A DNA stretch of 9,986 nucleotides from Pseudomonadota bacterium (GTDB taxonomy: Bacteria > Pseudomonadota > Gammaproteobacteria > Xanthomonadales > Rhodanobacteraceae), in contig JAJZGE010000030.1 in NCBI GenBank assembly GCA_021798675.1, forward strand, positions 1 through 9,986. Direction: 5' to 3'. The notes beneath the pieces were generated by a model, which was not told the DNA's origin, made no database searches, and saw nothing but the letters and a program-made list of their open reading frames with translations. Each line of letters opens with the position of its first letter. The first letter of the stretch is position 1. Both the position numbers and the translations under genes were made by a program. Positions 6,301 through 9,986 of the stretch are shown one piece after another.

Positions 6301-8237
6301 CGGTTACGACCACGGAGCGGATCGGCGATCTGCCTCTGCTGGACGCAGGGCAACGCGGGGAGCTCCTCGAAGAATGGAATGCCACCCGTCACGAATTCGA
6401 CCGCAGCCAGGGCGTCACGGCACTGTTCGATCTTCAGGCGCGGCGTGCTCCGCGCCAGGTCGCCGCTGAGTGCCAAGGCGAGCGTCTCGCATATGCAGAA
6501 CTGGATCGCTCCACGCATGCCGTTGCCCGGGCTCTGGCGGCCCGTGGCATCGGTCACGGCGCCATCGTCGGGATCTGCATGCCGCGCGGAATGGACATGC
6601 TCGTCGCGGTGCTGGGTGTACTACGCAGCGGCGCGGCCTATCTCCCCATGGACCCGGATTTCCCGGTCGAGCGTCTGCGCTACATGGCGGCAAAGGCAGA
6701 CGTGGCGCACGTGCTGGTGACACAGCCCGGGCTGGTTCCGGAGCCTGTTGCGGCCGGGCGCGGGCTGCTGCAGGTGCAAGCGCTGGCGGCTGAGATTTCG
6801 GACATGCCCTTGCCCCGGGTGTGCGGCGATGACCTTGCCTACGTGCTGTTCACCTCCGGCTCGACCGGACAGCCGAAGGGCGTGCGCATCCTGCATCGTA
6901 ACCTGGTCAATTTCCTGCAGTCGATGCAGCGGGATCCCGGTTTTGGCGCCGATGACGCGCTGTGCGCGGTCACCACGTTGTCGTTCGATATCGCCGGGCT
7001 CGAGCTCTACCTGCCATTGGTTTGCGGCGGACGCGTGGTCATCGCCACCGAGGACGAGCGGCGTGATCCGCAACAGATCGCCGATCTCGTCGAGCGCAGT
7101 GGCTGCACAGTGCTGCAGACCACGCCTTCGCTGTTGCGGTTGCTGCTGGAAACCGGGCGCGATGTCGCCCTGACGCGCCTGCGCCTGCTAGTCGGCGGCG
7201 AGGCGCTGCCGCTCGAACTGGCAAACGACCTTGCGGGGCGCTGCCAGGGATTGTGGAATCTCTACGGCCCGACCGAGACGACCATCTGGTCGACGCTCGC
7301 GCGGCTGTCACCTGGGTTGACGGCGGTCCCGCTGGGCAGGCCGATCGCCAACACCCGCATCTATGTGCTGGACGGGCGCGGCCAGCCCGTACCGCCGGGG
7401 GTGATCGGCGAGATCGTCATCGCCGGTGACGGCGTGGCGGACGGCTACCTCGGCGAGCCGGAGCTGACCGCGCAGCGCTTCGTGCCCGAGCCGTTCCATT
7501 CGGGCGGCGGGCGCATGTACCGCACCGGCGACCTGGGTGCGTGGCGTGATGGCGTGCTGTATTTCCATGGCCGCGCCGACCACCAGATCAAGATCCGCGG
7601 CTTTCGCATCGAACCCGGCGACATCGAGGCCGCTGCGACTCGACTGGAAGGCATACGCGAGTGCGTCGTCGTCGCGCGGAAGTTGGGTGACAATGACCTG
7701 CGTCTCGTGCTGTATGCCGTCGCCGATGGCGCGGGCGAGACGCTCGCGCGCGCGCTGCGTGAGCACCTGCGCGCGCGCCTGCCCGCCTACATGCTGCCGC
7801 AGCACATCGAGTGGCTCGACGTCCTGCCGCAGACGCCCAACGGCAAGATCGACCGTGCGGCGCTGCCCATGCCCGCGGTGGCCCCGGTCGAGCGCGGGCG
7901 GGCAGGCCGGAGTGAGGTGGCAATCACGCAGCCTGCGGCGGCGCCTGCTGCGCCGGAAGATCGCCGCGAGGCCTATCTCGCGGCGATCTGGCGTGAGCTG
8001 ATTGGCGTGGCCGACGTGCGTGGCATCGACAATTTCTTCGACATCGGCGGACACTCGCTGCTGGCGGTCAAGTTCGGTGCGCGGGTGCAACGCGAAACGG
8101 GTGTCAAGCTGAACCTGCTCGAGGTCGCCACCGGCACGCTGTCCACGCTGGCCGCCCTCCTGCCGCAGGCGCCTGGCGCCGCGCCCCGCTCCGCGTCGAT
8201 CCTGGGCCGGTTGCGACGCATGCTCGAGAGGCATTGA
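330..8237 (+). CDS. Hybrid PKS-NRPS megasynthase KS-AT-ACP-AMT-C-A-PCP, predicted to make a beta-amino-acyl-glycine thioester
   Basis: This intact 2635-residue cytoplasmic assembly-line enzyme has seven domains in order: ketosynthase (about 13-435), malonyl-type acyltransferase (527-845), ACP (924-996), PLP aminotransferase (1085-1548), condensation (1571-2010), adenylation (2022-2515) and PCP (2545-2612). All catalytic motifs I looked for are present: KS C181/H317/H357, AT S624, ACP S958, AMT K1381, C HHxxxDG at 1702-1708, A-domain core motifs, and PCP S2576. There is no ketoreductase, dehydratase, enoylreductase or methyltransferase, so the beta-keto product should pass directly to the aminotransferase. 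This is the logic of MycA/ItuA (iturin-type lipopeptides) and McyE (microcystin). It differs from MycA in lacking its own acyl ligase and first ACP, which may lie in the upstream gene, and from both in ending at the PCP with no following C or thioesterase domain. The last 25 residues form a short basic tail (G-R-L-R-R-M-L-E-R-H). The start ATG 330 overlaps the upstream stop and has a GAGGG site. The domain calls are firm; the exact product is inference. Confidence 0.95.
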   Translation: MSSPSAGAAVTGVAIVGMSGRFPGAESVDALWANLLAGRETITRFTHEQLSPLVPDALRRHPRYVPACGVIAHADRFDAAFFGIPPREALLMDPQQRVFLELCWNALEDAGVDPGRFTGSIGVYAGTSNNGYRRLVESHAGLVASSGEFATMLANEKDYVATRVAHRLDLTGPALSIHTACSTSLVAVAQAWYALMSWQCDLALAGGINIVVPQESGYLPAEGGMESEDGHCRPFDRDASGTVFSSGGAAVVLKRVEDAIADGDTIYAVIRGVGVNNDGGDKASFTAPSVRGQAEAIAMALSSADVEAASIGYVEAHGTGTPLGDPIEVAALDRVYQQGAAARQSCWLGSAKGNLGHLNAASGVAGLIKAALSLHHGRIPPTLHYRAANPEIDFAHSTFKVVDHLVDWPRQERPRRAGVSSFGVGGTNAHVILEEAPAAPARGLGRRLSLLPLSARNGAALQCRADGLANALACADAPALPDVAYTLALGRQPMPVRGFVVAGDVTQARERLVHLAAHSAPAEPPALVMLFPGQGSQHVGMARELVEHEPVFRDTFERCCVLASAALGEDLRALILPMPGGEDAATRRLAETRYTQPALFAVEYALAGLWSAWGLHPAAMIGHSIGEYVAACRAGVFSLEDAVALVVARGAAMAAQPPGAMLVVRMNADALATRLPEGVEIAGYNAPAQTVLSGTDEAIDALATTLALEDIACTRLRVSHAFHSHLMDGALPLFRRAFEGVTLHPPQQRFYSCVGGLPITAEEATTVDYWCRQLRAPVRFADAVRHALGQGRTLLLEAGPSQVLTGLVRGMLDGQGLAVPSLGPAARAGDAQEQLLRVLGECWCAGMVPDWVAFHAGASCRRVALPGYPFQGKRYWVEPAAEVADTRDMTSVEAILSAPSTYAEELARLPSAMPSPITAAPRSARLAAELRELFGNLCGELLEARHDSDSFLDLGFDSLALTQAALAVEQRYGLKLKFRRLMEDADSIQRLTAMLDVTLPPEEVAPAAADIPAQPATALAPGAIAPNALARLIQGQMALLQQQSALLASLAGQPAVAMPAMPVPGTAPVAAEPAGDEVAPANLKERPFGASARITTERRGELSATQRRWLATFTEAYCQRTARSKTFAQQHRAIMADPRVVTGFNPLWKELTYPITVARSSGARLWDIDGNEYIDLLNGFGVNFLGYQPAFITAALHAQIDTGMEIGPQHPLTAEVAQQISDMTGMQRVAFCNTGSEAVMGAMRVARTVTGRKTIVVFRDSYHGIFDEVIVRGTRMLRSIAAAPGILANAVENVLVLDYGSEDSLRIIRERTHELAAVLVEPVQSRHPTLLPTAFVKALREICTVGGCALIFDEVITGFRMAPGGAQEYYGVRADIATYGKIIGGGLPFAAIAGSARWMDALDGGYWQFGDDSCPEAGVTYFAGTFVRHPLALAAALAALQWISAQGPQLQTSLNARTQAMVARLNALFAERRAPVTAVGYSSLWKLRVDEDQPCASLLWYRLRHAGLHLFEQFNCFLSVAHGEAEVAQIVAAVSVAVDELLAAGVLTPRAKTDNPPPGPDGMCSGGDLPAKVPLTDAQMERWLGAHYNDTIATAFNESMCIEFDGALDADAFGRAFESVVQRHDALAMRFAEDGSGQIWEPPSLIRLEQHDLSGKPDAETAFQDYARAQAGQAFDLARPPLMRAFLVTLSRQRTMFLVIAHHIIMDGWSWRVFSDELAISYSAIRAGKVPQLPQAGSWRRFALLERRRRDGAEGKASLAWWLAGYRDLPEALRLPTDLPRDNVVSFDGDSVELSFDAALVRALGAAARARHATLFAFLLTGFYLLLHRLTGQDDLVCGVPFAGQAVSDDRHSVGDSDNTLPLRMHIDLDDTFETLLQRVRAGLLDASEHQHVSIGRIIGARKVPRDMSRLPLADVFFNLNPTSSRAAAYTGLEHRHRDMPKTHTNWDLAFHFTEREGRLDLLLHYNTRLFTGDTVRRWASHLRTLLGQAAVTTTERIGDLPLLDAGQRGELLEEWNATRHEFDRSQGVTALFDLQARRAPRQVAAECQGERLAYAELDRSTHAVARALAARGIGHGAIVGICMPRGMDMLVAVLGVLRSGAAYLPMDPDFPVERLRYMAAKADVAHVLVTQPGLVPEPVAAGRGLLQVQALAAEISDMPLPRVCGDDLAYVLFTSGSTGQPKGVRILHRNLVNFLQSMQRDPGFGADDALCAVTTLSFDIAGLELYLPLVCGGRVVIATEDERRDPQQIADLVERSGCTVLQTTPSLLRLLLETGRDVALTRLRLLVGGEALPLELANDLAGRCQGLWNLYGPTETTIWSTLARLSPGLTAVPLGRPIANTRIYVLDGRGQPVPPGVIGEIVIAGDGVADGYLGEPELTAQRFVPEPFHSGGGRMYRTGDLGAWRDGVLYFHGRADHQIKIRGFRIEPGDIEAAATRLEGIRECVVVARKLGDNDLRLVLYAVADGAGETLARALREHLRARLPAYMLPQHIEWLDVLPQTPNGKIDRAALPMPAVAPVERGRAGRSEVAITQPAAAPAAPEDRREAYLAAIWRELIGVADVRGIDNFFDIGGHSLLAVKFGARVQRETGVKLNLLEVATGTLSTLAALLPQAPGAAPRSASILGRLRRMLERH
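366..1634 (+). other. Ketosynthase (KS) domain
   Basis: Residues 13-435 of the megasynthase. The catalytic triad is complete: Cys181 in T-A-C-S-T-S-L, His317 in E-A-H-G-T-G-T, and His357 in K-G-N-L-G-H-L-N. The domain starts with V-A-I-V-G-M-S-G-R-F-P-G and ends with N-A-H-V-I-L-E-E. It should accept the acyl chain from the upstream carrier and condense it with malonyl-ACP. The motif around His357 has K-G-N and L-N-A-A-S-G instead of the common K-S-N and T-Q-A-A-A-G of standard modular synthases; this fits the style of KS domains in hybrid clusters that take fatty acyl starters. Confidence 0.95.
1908..2864 (+). other. Acyltransferase (AT) domain, malonyl-CoA type
   Basis: Residues 527-845. 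G-Q-G-S-Q (533-537) forms the oxyanion motif and Ser624 in G-H-S-I-G-E-Y is the acyl-enzyme nucleophile. The specificity motif reads H-A-F-H (720-723), the malonyl-CoA signature in cis-AT synthases, as opposed to the Y-A-S-H of methylmalonyl-specific domains. It is followed by the post-AT linker L-P-G-Y-P-F-Q (865-871). It loads the ACP that follows. Confidence 0.93.
3099..3317 (+). other. Acyl carrier protein (ACP) domain
   Basis: Residues 924-996. The loop L-D-L-G-F-D-S-L carries Ser958, the phosphopantetheine site. It holds the beta-ketoacyl chain and presents it to the aminotransferase downstream. Confidence 0.93.
3582..4973 (+). other. PLP-dependent aminotransferase (AMT) domain, glutamate-semialdehyde-aminomutase-like
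   Basis: Residues about 1085-1548, a class III aminotransferase embedded in the megasynthase. Visible motifs are N-T-G-S-E-A (Ser1236/Glu1237, phosphate-binding region), S-Y-H-G (1261-1264), the cofactor-nitrogen aspartate D1353 in I-F-D-E-V-I-T-G-F-R, and the Schiff-base lysine K1381 in T-Y-G-K-I-I-G-G-G. It should convert the ACP-bound beta-ketoester to a beta-aminoester, as shown for the equivalent MycA domain. A Pro/Ala-rich linker with a Q/L-rich helix (about 1032-1050) separates it from the ACP. The amino donor cannot be read from the sequence. Confidence 0.93.
5040..6359 (+). other. Condensation (C) domain
   Basis: Residues 1571-2010. It opens with P-L-T-D-A-Q and has the intact active site H-H-I-I-M-D-G (His1702-Gly1708; catalytic base His1703). 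It joins the beta-amino acyl chain from the ACP to the aminoacyl-PCP downstream. The later core motif reads D-S-D-N-T-L-P-L-R, a more polar lead-in than the usual C/F-V-N-T/L-L-P-L-R. The subtype cannot be fixed by eye, but its place after an AMT means its donor carries a free beta-amine. Confidence 0.93.
6393..7874 (+). other. Adenylation (A) domain, specificity code read as glycine
   Basis: Residues about 2022-2515. Core motifs: F-T-S-G-S-T-G-Q-P-K-G (2174-2184), Y-G-P-T-E-T-T (2312-2318), Y-R-T-G-D, and N-G-K-I-D with the catalytic lysine K2506. Aligning by eye to GrsA, the ten pocket residues are D2220, I2221, L2224, Q2263, L2287, G2289, L2311, I2319, W2320 and K2506, i.e. D-I-L-Q-L-G-L-I-W-K. 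I recall this as the published glycine signature. The domain call is certain; glycine is a strong prediction that still rests on my hand alignment. Confidence 0.9.
7962..8165 (+). other. Peptidyl carrier protein (PCP) domain, last domain of the megasynthase
   Basis: Residues 2545-2612, with the canonical loop F-D-I-G-G-H-S-L carrying Ser2576. It would hold the finished beta-amino-acyl-aminoacyl thioester. Only a short basic tail follows, so release or onward transfer must be done by another protein. Confidence 0.93.
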
Positions 8238-8249
8238 TCATGGACCACC

Positions 8250-8256
8250 GGGGGAG
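8250..8256 (+). promoter_or_regulatory. Shine-Dalgarno site of the glycosyltransferase gene
   Basis: GGGGGAG ends directly before ATG 8257 and 6 nt before ATG 8263. The spacing excludes 8257 as a well-placed start and favours 8263 (or 8266, at 9 nt). Confidence 0.6.
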
Positions 8257-8262
8257 ATGCCG

Positions 8263-9393
8263 ATGATGGTCGCGATGGAAGCGCTGTTCTGGGTCAGTGT
8301 GGTGCTGCTTGTCTATACCTATGCGGGTTATCCCGCCTTGGTATGGCTGCTTGCCCGCCTGCGCCCGCGCCGCGTCGACCGGCGCGTGCAGACGCCGAGC
8401 GTGTCGGTGGTGATGGCGGTCCGCAATGGCGCGGGGGAGCTCGCCGCGAAGCTGGCCAACCTCGACCTGCTCGACTACCCCCGCGCGCAGGTGCAGATCA
8501 TCGTTGCGTGCGACGGCTGCACGGATGGCTCCGCCGACGTGGCGCGCGGTGCCGGCGACGCACGCGTGCAGGTCCTGGAATTCGCCGCGCGCAGGGGCAA
8601 GGCTGCGTGCCTGAACGATGCGGTGGCTGCGGCGACCGGCGACGTGCTGCTGATGACGGATGTGCGCCAGCAGTTCGAGCCGCCGGCGCTGCGCGCGCTG
8701 GTGGCCAACCTCGCGGACCCGTTGGTGGGCGCGGCCGGCGGTGAACTGCAGTTCCGCGATGCCGATACGGGTTTCGCCAAGAGCGTGGACGCCTACTGGC
8801 GTTACGAGAAGTTCATCCGCAACGCCGAGAGCCGGTCGGGCTCGACGATCGGCGTGACCGGCGCCATCTACATCATGCGTCGCAGCCTGTTCACGGCGAT
8901 TCCGGCTGGCACTGTGCTCGACGACGTGCTGATTCCCATGCAGGTCGCGCGCGCGGGGTGGCGCGTGGTGTTCGAGCCCGCCGCGGTGGCCTGGGATTGG
9001 CCTTCGCAGGAGCCCGCGGCGGAACGCCGCCGCAAGGTGCGCACGCTCGCCGGCAACTACCAGCTGGTCCAGCTGGCGCCCTGGCTGCTGGCGCCCTGGC
9101 GGAACCCGCTGTGGCTGCGCTTCGCCAGCCACAAGCTGCTGCGGCTGCTGGCGCCTTGGCTGTTGCTGCTGATGGCGCTGTCCGCGACGGTGCTTGCTGG
9201 CCAAGCCCTCATCTACGCGGCAAGCCTGGCCCTGCTGCTTGCCAGCATCGCCATGACCGTGATGGGGCGGCTGCTGCCGACCATCGGCCGCTGGCTGCCG
9301 ATACGCCTGACCGTGGCGTTCTTCTACATGAACCTGTTCGCGGCGCAGGCGCTGGTGACGTTCATCGGCCGGCGGAGGCTGCACTTGTGGTGA
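8263..9393 (+). CDS. Membrane-bound family 2 glycosyltransferase (cellulose-synthase-like)
   Basis: This 376-residue processive-type glycosyltransferase probably adds sugars from a nucleotide donor at the cytoplasmic face of the inner membrane. One N-terminal membrane segment (about 7-31) is followed by a GT-A domain and three C-terminal hydrophobic segments (about 296-316, 318-340 and 350-370). Motifs: A-C-D-G-C-T-D-G-S (D84, donor binding); M-T-D-V-R-Q (D133, the DxD position, here D-V-R as in many relatives); D-D-V-L-I-P (220-221, expected catalytic-base region); and R-K-V-R-T-L-A-G-N-Y-Q (257-267) at the QxxRW position of processive enzymes. In-frame starts exist at 8257, 8263, 8266 and 8275; 8263 has the best-placed Shine-Dalgarno. 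It begins 25 bp after the megasynthase stop and overlaps the next gene by 7 bp, so all are probably one operon. The family occurs in exopolysaccharide loci. Donor sugar and acceptor are unknown; a lipopeptide acceptor is possible but unproven. Confidence 0.9.
   Translation: MMVAMEALFWVSVVLLVYTYAGYPALVWLLARLRPRRVDRRVQTPSVSVVMAVRNGAGELAAKLANLDLLDYPRAQVQIIVACDGCTDGSADVARGAGDARVQVLEFAARRGKAACLNDAVAAATGDVLLMTDVRQQFEPPALRALVANLADPLVGAAGGELQFRDADTGFAKSVDAYWRYEKFIRNAESRSGSTIGVTGAIYIMRRSLFTAIPAGTVLDDVLIPMQVARAGWRVVFEPAAVAWDWPSQEPAAERRRKVRTLAGNYQLVQLAPWLLAPWRNPLWLRFASHKLLRLLAPWLLLLMALSATVLAGQALIYAASLALLLASIAMTVMGRLLPTIGRWLPIRLTVAFFYMNLFAAQALVTFIGRRRLHLW
9073..9159 (+). repeat. Three short repeats of CTGGCGCC(C/T)TGG inside the glycosyltransferase gene
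   Basis: Copies lie at 9073-9084, 9088-9099 and 9148-9159, the third with one T for C. They encode L-A-P-W three times in the stretch leading into the C-terminal membrane segments. The repeat is in frame and most likely reflects protein-level constraint at the membrane interface, not a mobile or regulatory element. Confidence 0.5.
9374..9378 (+). promoter_or_regulatory. Shine-Dalgarno site of the deacetylase gene
   Basis: GGAGG within the end of the glycosyltransferase gene lies 8 nt before GTG 9387 and 11 nt before GTG 9390, slightly favouring 9387 as the start. Confidence 0.5.
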
Positions 9394-9986
9394 CGCGCAC
9401 CGCCGAATCCGGGACCGGCGCCGGCATCCGCTCGCGCTTGGGCGAGCTGTCCTACGCACTGGGCGTGCTCTGGCCACTGCAGCGGCTGTACCGGCCGCTG
9501 CTACACGACCTGCGCATCCTGGCCTACCACCGTGTCCTGGACGTACCCGATCCATCGCGGTTCGACTTCGATCTCGAGCTGGTGAGCGCATCGCCGGACT
9601 GCTTCCGCGAGCAGATGCGGCTGCTCAGACGCCACTTCCATCCGGTGGCGCTGGGCGAGGTGGCGGCAGCCTTTCGCGAGGGCCGGGCGCTGCCGCCGAA
9701 CGCGGTGGCCGTGACCTTCGATGACGGGTACGACGACAATTACCGTCTGGCCTATCCGATCCTGCGCGAGGTGGGCGTGCCTGCCACCTTCTTCGTCTCG
9801 ACCGGGCATGTCGACAGCGGCCGGCCGTTTGCCTACGACTGGCTCGTGCACATGGTGCTGACCACCTCCGCGTCGGATGTGGACCTGCCGGAATTCGGTG
9901 CGCGGGAGCTGTTGCCCGCGTCCAGGGAAGGGCGTCACGTGTTCGCCATGCGGCTGCTGGATCATGTGAAGACGCTGGACGACAGC
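9387..9986 (+). CDS. Polysaccharide deacetylase (NodB homology family), 3' partial
   Basis: The frame stays open to the window end, giving the first 200 residues. The NodB-type fold is recognisable from A-Y-H-R-V (46-50), A-V-T-F-D-D-G-Y-D-D-N-Y (D112 and D113: catalytic base and first metal ligand of the TFDDG motif) and P-A-T-F-F-V-S-T-G-H (132-141). The two histidine metal ligands of the H(S/T)xxH motif are not in the visible part; in relatives with this arrangement they lie further on, so they should fall beyond the window. Such enzymes remove N- or O-acetyl groups from sugars of surface polysaccharides. No signal peptide is visible at the N-terminus, which suggests action on a cytoplasmic or membrane-face intermediate. 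The start is GTG 9387 (GGAGG 8 nt upstream) or GTG 9390 (4-bp GTGA overlap); both overlap the glycosyltransferase stop, so the pair is translationally coupled and may act on one glycan. Confidence 0.88.
   Translation, partial: MVTRTAESGTGAGIRSRLGELSYALGVLWPLQRLYRPLLHDLRILAYHRVLDVPDPSRFDFDLELVSASPDCFREQMRLLRRHFHPVALGEVAAAFREGRALPPNAVAVTFDDGYDDNYRLAYPILREVGVPATFFVSTGHVDSGRPFAYDWLVHMVLTTSASDVDLPEFGARELLPASREGRHVFAMRLLDHVKTLDDS

Noticed and set aside
7740..7790. Runs of alternating GC (GCGCGCGC) that might form unusual DNA structure
   Set aside because: They lie in frame within the A domain and encode ordinary Leu-Ala-Arg helix residues; such runs are expected by chance at this base composition.
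330..8237. McyE-like microcystin/nodularin synthase
   Set aside because: There is no C-methyltransferase between AT and ACP, no C-terminal second condensation domain, and the A-domain code reads glycine, not glutamate. Only the domain logic is shared.
8257..8262. ATG 8257 as start of the glycosyltransferase
   Set aside because: The GGGGGAG ribosome site ends immediately before this ATG, leaving no spacing. ATG 8263 (6 nt) or 8266 (9 nt) fits better. The protein differs by only two or three residues.
8238..8262. Possible terminator or promoter in the only intergenic gap
   Set aside because: The gap is 25 bp, with no inverted repeat followed by a T-run and no room for a -35/-10 pair outside coding sequence. 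It holds a ribosome site and a mini-ORF only.
8104..9591. Open frame of 495 codons on the minus strand
   Set aside because: It is antisense to the PCP end, the glycosyltransferase and the deacetylase start, all of which have clear family motifs. The product is low-complexity, rich in Arg, Gln and His, and matches no family I recognise.

Overview
The window is a high-GC, gene-dense stretch with strongly GC-biased third codon positions. Every supported gene lies on the + strand. The protein families and GC-rich codon use fit a Pseudomonadota (proteobacterial) genome, perhaps Xanthomonadales or Burkholderiales. That placement is an impression from style: there is no rRNA or other phylogenetic marker here.

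Layout: (1) positions 1-333 are the C-terminal end of a protein that finishes in an acyl/peptidyl carrier domain. (2) Positions 330-8237 encode one intact 2635-residue hybrid polyketide/non-ribosomal-peptide megasynthase, in the order KS - AT - ACP - aminotransferase (AMT) - C - A - PCP. (3) Positions 8263-9393 encode a membrane-bound family 2 glycosyltransferase. (4) Positions 9387 to the window end hold the N-terminal part of a NodB-type polysaccharide deacetylase. Junctions 1/2 and 3/4 overlap (ATGA, and GTG-GTGA), and the 2/3 gap is 25 bp. The four genes therefore look like part of one translationally coupled operon that continues beyond both ends of the window.

Proposed pathway (inference from domain order): the upstream carrier protein presents an acyl chain. 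The KS and a malonyl-type AT extend it by two carbons. No reductive domain is present, so the beta-keto group persists until the internal PLP-dependent aminotransferase makes it a beta-amine. The C domain then joins this beta-amino acyl chain to the amino acid loaded by the A domain. The specificity residues of the A domain read D-I-L-Q-L-G-L-I-W-K, which I recognise as the classic glycine code. The predicted intermediate is a 3-amino-acyl-glycine thioester on the last carrier domain. The logic is that of the mycosubtilin/iturin starter synthases (MycA/ItuA) and of McyE of microcystin, but here the loading part is on a separate protein, there is no methyltransferase, and the protein ends at the PCP with no thioesterase, reductase or further C domain.

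The most interesting point is the context. A beta-amino-acyl-glycine assembly line appears co-transcribed with a polymer-type glycosyltransferase and a polysaccharide deacetylase. This suggests a glycosylated lipopeptide or a lipopeptide-modified surface glycan rather than a plain secreted peptide. No RNA genes, CRISPR arrays, insertion sequences or convincing terminators were seen.
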